The position numbers and the translations under genes are program-made. This document shows, in pieces, positions 10,131 to 18,846 of a stretch of DNA of 35,094 nt; position 1 is the stretch's first letter, and each line of letters begins with the position of its first letter. The notes beneath the pieces were generated by a model. It saw nothing but the letters and a program-made list of their open reading frames with translations. It was not told the DNA's origin and did no database searches. The stretch spans positions 1 through 35,094 of the forward strand of contig WLQG01000011.1 of the NCBI GenBank assembly GCA_009698445.1, given 5' to 3'. The DNA comes from Actinomycetota bacterium (GTDB lineage Bacteria; Actinomycetota; Actinomycetes; Nanopelagicales; Nanopelagicaceae).

Positions 10131-10451
10131 TTACTCGCTCTTAGGAGGAAGAGCTTTTACAAATTCGTGGTCAGTGCCGGTTGCACCGACTTTAGCTGCT
10201 CCCCCAGGTGAGCCAATTTCAACGAAAAACTCAGTGTTAACTTTTGAAAACCCTTTCCACTGTGGTGGAACATCGTCTTCATAATAAATCGCTTCTACGG
10301 GGCAGACTGGCTCGCAAGCACCGCAATCTACGCATTCATCGGCCTGGATATAGAGCATGCGATCGCCTTCATAAATGCAGTCCACAGGACATTCAGCGAT
10401 GCAGGATTTATCTTTGACATCGACACATGGTTCGGCGATCACATAAGTCAC
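10131..10451 (-). CDS. fdxA: 7Fe ferredoxin
   Basis: TYVIAEPCVDVKDKSCIAECPVDCIYEGDRMLYIQADECVDCGACEPVCPVEAIYYEDD. True start judged to be GTG at 10451 with GGAGG upstream; the ORF-track N-terminal extension is spurious. Confidence 0.95.
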   Translation of the reverse strand: MTYVIAEPCVDVKDKSCIAECPVDCIYEGDRMLYIQADECVDCGACEPVCPVEAIYYEDDVPPQWKGFSKVNTEFFVEIGSPGGAAKVGATGTDHEFVKALPPKSE

Positions 10452-10550
10452 GACTTGCCTCCGTAAGAAATAAAAGTTACCAGCGGCTCCGATTCTAATC
10501 GCATCGGCTCTCCTAAGGCGATATTTGATGTGAAGGTTTATCGTTGAGCC

Positions 10551-10751
10551 ATGTCCCATGCTCTGGAAGCCACATTTGCCGGCCTTATTGGCAAGCGGGT
10601 CACCGTTCGGTTACATGATCCAGAGGGTGGTTTTCGAGACATTGTTGGATATCTTGAATCGCCCATCACTCTTCGAAATCGCCACGGCAAGCTCATTGAA
10701 TTTTCACATGATGAGATTGCACTGTGGAAAGAAGTGATCGAAAAAAAGTGA
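10551..10751 (+). CDS. Small stand-alone SH3-like domain protein (resembles N-terminal domain of Rv0428c-type GNAT proteins)
   Basis: 66 aa MSHALEATFAGLIGKRVTVRLHDPEGGFRDIVGYLESPITLRNRHGKLIEFSHDEIALWKEV; TATCGT 6 nt before ATG; GTGA overlap with cysS. Confidence 0.65.
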   Translation: MSHALEATFAGLIGKRVTVRLHDPEGGFRDIVGYLESPITLRNRHGKLIEFSHDEIALWKEVIEKK

Positions 10752-12106
10752 GCCTTTCTCTATATGACACGGCAGCACGAAAAACTATGCCGGTTACCTC
10801 AACACTTGGTAAAACAACAATGTATTGCTGTGGGCCAACGGTGTACAGGGACGCACATGTAGGAAATTTAAGAACATTTTTATTATCTGATTTAGTCCGC
10901 AGAGTGCTTGAGTCGCACGGTAACACTGTAGAACTTATCCAAAATATTACAGACGTCGGTCACATGTCAGATGATTTTGAGACCGAAGACAAGATGCTTG
11001 CCCAGGCAAAAACTGAATCCATCGACCCTTTTGCCGTTGCCCGTAAATATGAAGAAAGATTTCATATTGACCTAAACCGCTTAAATGTTAAACCTGCCGA
11101 TAAGTTCCCCCGCGCAAGTGAATCAATCGAACTCATGTTGGCAATGATTGCTCAACTAATTGAGAAAGATTTCGCATACGTAGGCGCTGACGGTTCTGTT
11201 TATTTTGATGCACGGAGTGTAGAAAGTTATGGAGCGATAAGCGGAAATCGACTGGATGAACTTAAGCCAGGACATCGATATGAATACAGCGAAGACGGTG
11301 CGAAAAGATTTCATGCTGACTGGGCGTTGTGGAAAGCAGCGGGTTCTCGCAGTGAAATGATTTGGGATTCACCGTGGGGTCCGGGCTTTCCTGGCTGGCA
11401 TATTGAATGTTCTGCAATGTCACTTCATTACCTTGATTCTCATATCAACGTCCATGTTGGTGGTATTGATCTACGTTTTCCGCATCATGAAAATGAACGG
11501 GCCCAATCAAATGCAATTACGGGTAAAGAGAGCGTAGATCTATGGCTGCATGGAGAACATCTGCTTTTTGAAGGCCGAAAGATGTCAAAAAGTGCAGGAA
11601 ATGTGGTGCTTCTTCAAGATGTGATTGATAGAGGTTTGGATCCGCTTGCAGTCAGATTATGCTTTTTGGAAAATCGCTACCGATCCCAGATGGATTTAAC
11701 ATGGGCAGCAATTGAAGCTGCAGATGCGCTCCTCAAACGATGGCGAAAGAAAATCAAAGTCTGGAATCAACATGAAATCGTCACAGATTTAGAGTTCTTG
11801 GCAATCATTGATAATGATTTGGATACTCCTCGTGCGATTCAATACTTACGAAATGTTGAAAAAAATGAGGATTTACCAGATCAAGCATCTCGATTTCTAT
11901 TTGCAGATAAAATCTTAGGTTTAGATTTAGATCGAGTAGAGTCAGAAAAAGCTTTGACGAGTGAACAAGTAGAATTACTTGAATTGCGTATCAACGCCAG
12001 AAAAGAAAAGCGCTGGGGCGATAGCGATGCTTTACGCATCAAACTTGAATTAACGGGCCTTGAAATTAAAGATTCTGCCGAGGGGCAAGATTGGCAATGG
12101 CGTTAA
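10748..12106 (+). CDS. cysS: Cysteinyl-tRNA synthetase
   Basis: MYCCGPTVYRDAHVGN (HIGH equivalent), WHIECSAMS, GIDLRFPHHENERAQS, KMSKSAGN, C-terminal RINARKEKRWGDSDALRIKLELTGLEIKD. GTG start inside the TGA of the upstream ORF. Confidence 0.92.
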   Translation: MSLSLYDTAARKTMPVTSTLGKTTMYCCGPTVYRDAHVGNLRTFLLSDLVRRVLESHGNTVELIQNITDVGHMSDDFETEDKMLAQAKTESIDPFAVARKYEERFHIDLNRLNVKPADKFPRASESIELMLAMIAQLIEKDFAYVGADGSVYFDARSVESYGAISGNRLDELKPGHRYEYSEDGAKRFHADWALWKAAGSRSEMIWDSPWGPGFPGWHIECSAMSLHYLDSHINVHVGGIDLRFPHHENERAQSNAITGKESVDLWLHGEHLLFEGRKMSKSAGNVVLLQDVIDRGLDPLAVRLCFLENRYRSQMDLTWAAIEAADALLKRWRKKIKVWNQHEIVTDLEFLAIIDNDLDTPRAIQYLRNVEKNEDLPDQASRFLFADKILGLDLDRVESEKALTSEQVELLELRINARKEKRWGDSDALRIKLELTGLEIKDSAEGQDWQWR

Positions 12107-12414
12107 GCAGGAAGAAGAATTGCTAAAACCAAAGCCATAAAGCCCACATTAATTAGTGAAATACCCACGGCTGTACCTTCAATGAGGTACTCATCATTAA
12201 TTCCTGGAAACCCGGCACGCAATACAACTACTGTCCAAGCAATTGATCCCACTATGCGAAGAGTTTTGCCACCCCACATACGGCCAATGCTCCATATTCC
12301 TGCCACCGTTGCCAATAAAACAAAAACTAAGCCAAATGGCACAAGTGAAGCGTGCATGAATACTGATCCAGCACCTAGAGCTGCACCAATAGCTACTGAA
12401 TATAAATAACGCAC
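12103..12414 (-). CDS. DUF6113-like small membrane protein
   Basis: 103 aa, several hydrophobic segments, directly downstream of mshB (cf. Rv1170-Rv1171); GTG start in TAGTG overlap. Confidence 0.7.
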   Translation of the reverse strand: MRYLYSVAIGAALGAGSVFMHASLVPFGLVFVLLATVAGIWSIGRMWGGKTLRIVGSIAWTVVVLRAGFPGINDEYLIEGTAVGISLINVGFMALVLAILLPA

Positions 12415-13268
12415 TATAAAACTACTCCGGAAGTTAAATCGTTTTCACGACCAGCTGCGTCAAAAGGTTCGCACTTTGTCCCTTTAACAAGTGTGTAGTA
12501 CTCGTGTCCCCATACTTGTAAACCTAAGTTGTTAGATAAAGCAAAGAATGGACCATCTAATGAAATCTGTGTTTCGTGAGCCTTCATCGCAGCCATTTTT
12601 GCCTCAACATAAGCATTGCCATCTATGAGAGTTGAAACTAAGGCATCATCCTTAGCAAATGGAAGATCATCGACGCTTTCTGCACCAAAAAAATCTGAGC
12701 CAATTTCTTTCATCTTGGCCATTCCCTCTGCAAGAACAGATTTTGGCATTGTGTTCCAGTAAATTTTTTGAATCTGCCACGTAGAAAGTTCACTAGCTCT
12801 CATTGCAACACGGTGGGCCTGAATATGGTCTGGGTGACCATAGCCACCAATTTCATCGTAAGTAATTAAAATATGCGGCTGTATCTCTTCGATTATTTCA
12901 ACAAGTTGACCTGCTGCAGTATCTAAATCTGCTTGCCAGAAAACATCGGGACGATTATTTGGCGGTGTATCCATCATTCCGCTATCGCGGTAATTTCCTA
13001 GAAATCTAAAATCATTTATTCCGAGGGCTTTCATGGCATTAGCTAGTTCAATCTCACGATGTTTTCCTAGCTGATCATTGTGGCTGCTAGCTAAGTGTGA
13101 CAATCCTGGAACTAAGACTTCACCTTCTTCTCCGCGTGTGCATGTTACTAAAGTTACTTTTGCACCGAGAGCGGCATAAAGGGCCATCGTTGCGCCATTG
13201 TTAATAGTTTCGTCATCAGGATGAGCATGAACTAAGAGAATTCGATAACCTTCATATGAACTCTTCAT
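12414..13268 (-). CDS. mshB: MshB-like N-acetylglucosaminyl-inositol deacetylase (PIG-L/LmbE family)
   Basis: HAHPDDETINNGATMALYAALGAKVTLVTCTRGEEGEV, GYGHPDHIQAHR. Start at 13268 in ATGA overlap with moeZ. Confidence 0.9.
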   Translation of the reverse strand: MKSSYEGYRILLVHAHPDDETINNGATMALYAALGAKVTLVTCTRGEEGEVLVPGLSHLASSHNDQLGKHREIELANAMKALGINDFRFLGNYRDSGMMDTPPNNRPDVFWQADLDTAAGQLVEIIEEIQPHILITYDEIGGYGHPDHIQAHRVAMRASELSTWQIQKIYWNTMPKSVLAEGMAKMKEIGSDFFGAESVDDLPFAKDDALVSTLIDGNAYVEAKMAAMKAHETQISLDGPFFALSNNLGLQVWGHEYYTLVKGTKCEPFDAAGRENDLTSGVVL

Positions 13269-14398
13269 AGCTTCTCCCATGCAAGTATTCCTCCACCTAA
13301 ATGGCGTGAGTTTGTAAAACCAGCACCTTGAATTATTTCAAGGCATTCAGCAGATCTAATTCCAGAACGACAATGAAGAATAATCTCTTTATCGGCTGGA
13401 AGTGCCGAGAGCGCGCTGTGATCTAAGAAAAAACCTTTCGGTATCAGGGTGGAACCGGGAATACATGATTGTTCAAACTCCTCGGGCTCACGCACATCGA
13501 TGAGCACAAAATCTTCATTGTCTGCAAATTTTTTACGTAAATCTTTGGCGGATATCTCATTAGAAACATTAATTCCACAAAAGCCCTCGTAATCTTCTAA
13601 CAGTTTTTGCTGCGGGGCACTTTGACTACAGATTACGCAGTTGGAATCTTTCTTAATATCAATCTTTGAGTATTCGGAATTAAGTGCGTCGTAGATCATC
13701 ATTTTGCCTATTTGTACTTCACCTATGCCGGTAATAGCTTTGATGACCTCGTTCACTTGCAGTGATGCAATCGATGCACACAAAACACCTAAAACTCCAG
13801 CCTCGGCGCAGTTTTGGACCGAACCCGGTGGCGGCGGTGTTGGGTGAACGCACCGATAACAAGGACCATATGTGCTCCAAAAAATTGCAGCTTGCCCATC
13901 AAAGCGATTAACCGAACCCCAGACATACGGTTTATTAAGTAAAACAGCGGCATCGTTGATCAAATAGCGTGTAGCAAAATTATCAGTGGCATCAATAATG
14001 ATGTCGTAGTTAGCCAAGATCTCTAGGGCATTCATATTATCAATGCGCGAGTCATGAATAGTTACATCAGTTTTTGGATTAATTTCAAGAATCTTCTTTT
14101 TTGCAATATCAACTTTTCTCTTGCCTATATCTGCCTGTGTATAGAGAATCTGCCTGTGAAGATTACTTTCATCAATAGAATCAAAATCAACAATCCCAAT
14201 TGATCCGATTCCTGCAGCAGCTAAATACAAAATCGCCGGTGAACCAAGTCCTCCAGCACCAATGCACAAAACCTTTGAATTTCTTAATCTTTCTTGGCCA
14301 ACTTCTGAAACTTCTGAAATCACGATCTGCCGGCTGTAGCGACTGCGCTCTTCATCGGTTAACGATGGGCCTGGATTCACTAGTGGCGGGGTTTTCAT
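13265..14398 (-). CDS. moeZ: MoeZ/MoeB-like adenylyltransferase-sulfurtransferase with C-terminal rhodanese
   Basis: RYSRQIVISEVSEVGQERLRNSKVLCIGAGGLGSPAILYLAAAGIG; C-terminal rhodanese with intact HCRSGIRSA loop. Confidence 0.93.
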   Translation of the reverse strand: MKTPPLVNPGPSLTDEERSRYSRQIVISEVSEVGQERLRNSKVLCIGAGGLGSPAILYLAAAGIGSIGIVDFDSIDESNLHRQILYTQADIGKRKVDIAKKKILEINPKTDVTIHDSRIDNMNALEILANYDIIIDATDNFATRYLINDAAVLLNKPYVWGSVNRFDGQAAIFWSTYGPCYRCVHPTPPPPGSVQNCAEAGVLGVLCASIASLQVNEVIKAITGIGEVQIGKMMIYDALNSEYSKIDIKKDSNCVICSQSAPQQKLLEDYEGFCGINVSNEISAKDLRKKFADNEDFVLIDVREPEEFEQSCIPGSTLIPKGFFLDHSALSALPADKEIILHCRSGIRSAECLEIIQGAGFTNSRHLGGGILAWEKL

Positions 14399-14479
14399 AA
14401 GATGGCAATTCTGCCGTATTCACGCACGGCGTGCTACATCTATTAGCCAATCACCACTACTGCCTCTACGATTGCGCCA

Positions 14480-15091
14480 ATGACTACAGTTGATGCATCA
14501 AATAAGGCACGTTTGCCTCGTGATGAACGACGTGCGCTTTTGCTCTCAGCAGCCCTTGAGGTATTTACTGCGGCGGGTTATCACTCAGCCGCAATGGATG
14601 AAATTGCTGATCGCGCAAATGTAAGTAAGCCAGTTTTATATCAACATTTTCCTTCAAAGTTAGAACTGTACTTGGCAGTTCTTGATTTGCACATTGACTC
14701 ACTAGTTTTTGAAATTCAAAAGGCAATTGCTTCGACTCCAGATAACGCAAACCGTGTTCATGCAACGGTTGACGCTTACTTTGCATTCATTGAAAAAGAA
14801 GGTGAAGCATTTAGATTGCTATTTGAAAGTGATATGAGTGTTGAACCTTCAGTGCGTGAACGTCTTAATCGCATGACGTATGACTGTGCCGCCGCTGCAA
14901 GTGCTGTGATTTCTATTGATACTGGCCTTCCAAAAGAAGCATCAATGCTCCTAGGTGTTGGAATGATTGGCTATGCCCAAGTAACGGCTCGCCATTGGTT
15001 AGATCGAGACAGCACTTTAACCCGTGAACAGGCTGTTGAATTAGTGAACAACCTCATGTGGAGAGGTATTTCGGGATTCCCGCGCAATTAA
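14480..15091 (+). CDS. TetR-family transcriptional regulator (Rv3208-like)
   Basis: N-terminal HTH RRALLLSAALEVFTAAGYHSAAMDEIADRANVSKPVLYQHFPSKLELYLAVL; position between moeZ and DEAD helicase matches Rv3206c-Rv3208-Rv3211. Confidence 0.93.
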   Translation: MTTVDASNKARLPRDERRALLLSAALEVFTAAGYHSAAMDEIADRANVSKPVLYQHFPSKLELYLAVLDLHIDSLVFEIQKAIASTPDNANRVHATVDAYFAFIEKEGEAFRLLFESDMSVEPSVRERLNRMTYDCAAAASAVISIDTGLPKEASMLLGVGMIGYAQVTARHWLDRDSTLTREQAVELVNNLMWRGISGFPRN

Positions 15092-15097
15092 CTCCGA

Positions 15098-15103
15098 TAG
15101 GAT
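15098..15103 (+). promoter_or_regulatory. Predicted leaderless -10 (TAGGAT) for 12-codon ORF/helicase
   Basis: TANNNT hexamer exactly 7 nt before ATG 15111. Confidence 0.45.
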
Positions 15104-15110
15104 TACTTCT

Positions 15111-15149
15111 ATGAGCACCACTAATAAACAAATTTCTGGCGCCGCTTAA
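15111..15149 (+). CDS. 12-codon upstream ORF (MSTTNKQISGAA), possible leader peptide or 5' part of a frameshifted helicase
   Basis: TAGGAT (15098-15103) lies 7 nt before its ATG; ends GCT TAA C, one nt before the helicase GTG, which is in the +1 frame. Confidence 0.4.
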   Translation: MSTTNKQISGAA

Positions 15150-15150
15150 C

Positions 15151-16494
15151 GTGTCGAAAACTTTCGCAGAACTTCCTTTACGCCCCGAAACTATTGAGGC
15201 GCTCCGTGCGCACGGCTTCATCGCACCTTTTGCAATTCAAGAAATGGTTCTACCTATCGCACTTAGCGATGGCGATGTAATTGGTCAGGCCAAAACCGGC
15301 ACTGGAAAAACTTTAGCTTTTGGAGTTCCAGTCATTGAACGTGTCATTGCACCTAATGATGCTGAATGGGAAAGCTTTGAACACAAAGGAATGCCTCAAG
15401 TGCTTGTCGTTGTTCCAACGCGAGAGCTATGCACCCAAGTAACTAAGGACATTGAAGAGTTGGCAAGTAATCGTGGAATTAGAACGTTAGCCGTTTATGG
15501 AGGCCGAGCCTTTGAGCCACAAATCGAAGCCCTTGCCGCGGGCATTGAAATTGTCGTAGGAACTCCAGGACGTTTGCTTGATCTTTCGCGCCAAGGCCAG
15601 CTGCGCCTAAAGCAAGTATCACGGTTAGTTTTAGATGAAGCCGATGAAATGCTAGATCTTGGTTTCTTGCCAGATGTTGAAAAAATCTTGGCAAATACGC
15701 CTAACCGCATGCAAACAATGTTGTTTTCAGCCACTATGCCAGGAGACATCATTGCTCTGGCTCGCAGATTTATGAATCAGCCTATACATATTCGCACACA
15801 GGATTCTGAAGATGAAGGTGCAGTTGTTACTCGCATTAAGCAGCACGTCTTGCGTGCTCACGCTATGGACAAAATTGAAATGCTTGCTCGAATTTTGCAA
15901 GCACAAGGTCGCGGTCCAACCATGGTTTTTTGTCGCACAAAGCGCACGTGCCAAAAAACTGCAGAAGATTTAATTGAGCGTGGTTTTAAAGCAGCACCAA
16001 TCCACGGAGATCTTGGACAAAGTGCACGTGAAAAAGCTTTAGGTGATTTTAAGGCTGGTAAATCTGATGTTCTGGTCGCAACCGATGTTGCCGCACGAGG
16101 TATCGATATTGATGGAATTACTCACGTAATTAACTATCAATGTCCTGAAGATGAAAAAACTTATGTTCACCGTATCGGACGCACCGCACGTGCTGGTGCG
16201 CATGGAATTGCTGTGACTTTCGTTGACTGGGATGAGTTAGCTCGCTGGAAGATGATTAATCAAACCCTTGAACTTGGTCTTGAAGAACCTGAAGAAACTT
16301 ACTCTTCTTCTCCTCATCTCTATGAAGTTCTAGATATCCCAACTGGTTCTACTGGGCGTTTAACAAAGGCCAAGCCTGTTTTGGAAAAGCCTGTTGCGCA
16401 AAAAACAGCACCAAAGCGCGTTGAAACTAAAGTTGAAAGTAAGCCAAGAGTTGAGCGAACTCGCACTCGGACTAAGAAGTTTAAAGAAAGTTAA
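15151..16494 (+). CDS. DEAD/DEAH-box RNA helicase (RhlE/Rv3211-like)
   Basis: AKTGTGKT, PTRELCTQ, GTPGR, LDEADEML, SAT, HRIGRTARAG motifs; K/R-rich C-terminal tail. Confidence 0.95.
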   Translation: MSKTFAELPLRPETIEALRAHGFIAPFAIQEMVLPIALSDGDVIGQAKTGTGKTLAFGVPVIERVIAPNDAEWESFEHKGMPQVLVVVPTRELCTQVTKDIEELASNRGIRTLAVYGGRAFEPQIEALAAGIEIVVGTPGRLLDLSRQGQLRLKQVSRLVLDEADEMLDLGFLPDVEKILANTPNRMQTMLFSATMPGDIIALARRFMNQPIHIRTQDSEDEGAVVTRIKQHVLRAHAMDKIEMLARILQAQGRGPTMVFCRTKRTCQKTAEDLIERGFKAAPIHGDLGQSAREKALGDFKAGKSDVLVATDVAARGIDIDGITHVINYQCPEDEKTYVHRIGRTARAGAHGIAVTFVDWDELARWKMINQTLELGLEEPEETYSSSPHLYEVLDIPTGSTGRLTKAKPVLEKPVAQKTAPKRVETKVESKPRVERTRTRTKKFKES

Positions 16495-17102
16495 TTAGCA
16501 ACAAATACACGAATTGCATTTACGAGCATTTGAACCGCAATAGCTGCAAGCAATAAACCTGCTATGCGAGCAACAAGTGTTACACCAGCATCCTTAATTA
16601 CGGTCATGATTGTTGTAGAGGCCATAAGAGCGCCTGCAATTGCTAAATGCACAGCAATGACTGCGCCAATTAATCCCAGCGCCATCGCAGGACCATCAAC
16701 TTGTTGAACAAAAATCATTGTTGCAACGATCGCCCCTGGTCCGGCTAATAATGGTGTACCTAGCGGAACTAGCGCGATATTAGTGTTTTCACCATCGCCA
16801 CGTCCGCCGCCTTTTCCACCAGTCAATAAATCCAAAGAGATCAGCAAGAGCAACAGGGCTCCGGCTGCTTGCATTGCAGCGATTGAAACATTGAGATAGC
16901 TAAGAATAAAGCGACCGAAAAGAGCAAAAATTGAAATAACTAAGAATGAAACTCCCGCAGCTTTAACCGCCAGCATTCTGCGCTCTTTAGGTGACTTATC
17001 GGCAACTAATGCTAAAAATATTGGGGTCGCACCTGGTGGATCCATAATGACAAATAGAGTTACAAAAGTTTGTACGGCAAATGTGAGCGCTCCAACTTTC
17101 AT
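16491..17102 (-). CDS. MarC/NAAT family integral membrane protein
   Basis: 203 aa, six hydrophobic segments, VTLFVIMDPPGATPIFLAL and PLGTPLLAGPGAI signatures of MarC. Confidence 0.88.
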   Translation of the reverse strand: MKVGALTFAVQTFVTLFVIMDPPGATPIFLALVADKSPKERRMLAVKAAGVSFLVISIFALFGRFILSYLNVSIAAMQAAGALLLLLISLDLLTGGKGGGRGDGENTNIALVPLGTPLLAGPGAIVATMIFVQQVDGPAMALGLIGAVIAVHLAIAGALMASTTIMTVIKDAGVTLVARIAGLLLAAIAVQMLVNAIRVFVAN

Positions 17103-17944
17103 GCCCGTACCACCCTTCGTTTATCTGCTTGTGCTTCAAGTTTTTCCCATTCAATGGGGCTAGTTTGAAACTCCGCTAATGCATTGAGTTTACCCGTACC
17201 GTGATAGTCGCTGGAGCCAGTTATTACTACATCTAACTCTCGGGCTATGCCTCGAAGTTGCGCTCTTTCATCTGGATTTTGATCTCTATGGTCAACTTCA
17301 ATGCCATTCAAGCCTGCTTCTACAAGGTTCTGAAAGTCACTTACTTGAAGAATTTGTCCGCGATGGGATGCAAAGGGGTGTGCAATAACTGCAACTCCCC
17401 CAGCTTTTCTAATCATTTTTATTGCATCGACAGGTGTAGGGGCGGCATGTGAAACATAAAACTCTGAATCATTATTGAGCATTCCTTGAAAGGCTTCATC
17501 ACGTGACGTAATAATTCCTTTATTAACCAGAGCATCAGCTAAGTGTGGTCGACCTAGAGTTGCGCCTTCGGGCCGGGCAGCTTCCACATCAGTCATTGAA
17601 ATATCTATCCCAGCGCTTTGCATTTTTTCAATCATTTTGCGCATGCGAGGCAAGCGTCCATCACGAGTTTCTTCAAGCATTATCTGCATCTCTGGGTGCC
17701 CACCATCAAAGAGAAGCCCCAGCATGTGAACACTAATTCCATCAGTTGTTAGGCAAGATATTTCACTTCCCAACACTAATTGCATGCTGCCACGCAAAGT
17801 TTGGGTTGCTTCTTCCCAGCTGGAGGTTGTGTCGTGATCAGAAATTGCAAGTACGGTTAAACCTTGCGCAATTGCTTTATTTACTAATTCTCGTGGACTA
17901 TCCGTGCCATCGCTCTTATTAGTATGGGTATGTAAATCAATCAT
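17099..17944 (-). CDS. PHP-domain metal-dependent phosphoesterase (TrpH/YciV-like)
   Basis: MIDLHTHTNKSDGTDSPRELV, AISDHDTT, VAVIAHPF, SDYHGTGK. Start at 17944 (ATGA overlap with EamA gene). Confidence 0.92.
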   Translation of the reverse strand: MIDLHTHTNKSDGTDSPRELVNKAIAQGLTVLAISDHDTTSSWEEATQTLRGSMQLVLGSEISCLTTDGISVHMLGLLFDGGHPEMQIMLEETRDGRLPRMRKMIEKMQSAGIDISMTDVEAARPEGATLGRPHLADALVNKGIITSRDEAFQGMLNNDSEFYVSHAAPTPVDAIKMIRKAGGVAVIAHPFASHRGQILQVSDFQNLVEAGLNGIEVDHRDQNPDERAQLRGIARELDVVITGSSDYHGTGKLNALAEFQTSPIEWEKLEAQADKRRVVRA

Positions 17945-18846
17945 GGAGTTAATTCCACATTCGTAGTGCGAGAACGAGTGACTACTAAGACACAGCCAAT
18001 TAAAATCAAAGCAATTCCGGGCAGGATTCCTAGTGGTGGAGTTTGTTTTAACCACCAAATTGCAAGTAATGAACTCACTGGAACTTCGAAGAAAATAATG
18101 AGTGAGACAACTGCCGGAGATACTCGCTTGAGTGCGGCATTAAACATTGAATGACCCAAGATTTGTGCACCAAAGACTAAGCCGAGCAAAATCCACCATT
18201 CACGCGCAGAAAAATGAAGCACAGGAAAACCCATGACTAACGCCATCGGCAGGGCAGTGATTGCGCAAACGAAATAGCAGATAGTTGTGTAAACGGTAGT
18301 TTCTATTGTGCGCTGTGCTCGAGAACCGGCAATCATGTAAAGGGCCGCTAAAGCTGCGGAAACAAGTGCAGCTATATCGCCTAGGAAAGAGCGAAGTGAA
18401 ATATGTAGATCGATTCCTGAAATCAGTAATACACCTGAGAAACTAACAACCATTCCCAGCCAAGCTTTAGAAGGTATATGACCGCCACTAAACTTTACAA
18501 AGATTGCAGCAAAGATTGGCTGCAGAGCCACAAGTGCAGTTCCTGCTGCAACACTTGTCCAACGCATTGCTAAGAAAAATCCTACAAAGTGAATAGCTAA
18601 AACAAATCCTGCAAGTACCGCCCATTTGATTCCTTCACGGTGGCGTGGGTGTCGCAGAGCAAAAGGTAATGTCAATAATGAACCACCAAGATTTCGCCAA
18701 AAAATAAGAGTAGGGATTGGCATCGCGCTCATTGCGATAAGGGGGCCAGAGGTTCCAATGCCCATGATTCCAACCCCAAGGCGTATCAGATCCGGTCTTG
18801 CAGGGATTGCAGTGTGACTATCGCGCGAATCTTCTTGCAATTTCAA
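17941..18846 (-). CDS. EamA/DMT family transporter
   Basis: 301 aa, about ten hydrophobic segments, internal duplication typical of EamA (LAGFVLAIHFVGFFLAMRWTSVAAGTALVALQPIFAAIF). Confidence 0.88.
   Translation of the reverse strand: MKLQEDSRDSHTAIPARPDLIRLGVGIMGIGTSGPLIAMSAMPIPTLIFWRNLGGSLLTLPFALRHPRHREGIKWAVLAGFVLAIHFVGFFLAMRWTSVAAGTALVALQPIFAAIFVKFSGGHIPSKAWLGMVVSFSGVLLISGIDLHISLRSFLGDIAALVSAALAALYMIAGSRAQRTIETTVYTTICYFVCAITALPMALVMGFPVLHFSAREWWILLGLVFGAQILGHSMFNAALKRVSPAVVSLIIFFEVPVSSLLAIWWLKQTPPLGILPGIALILIGCVLVVTRSRTTNVELTP

Noticed and set aside
10748-12106. Calling this gene mshC because mshB is nearby
   Set aside because: Protein has a CysRS-like C-terminal region (RINARKEKRWGDSDALRIKLELTGLEIKD) and length typical of CysRS, which MshC lacks.
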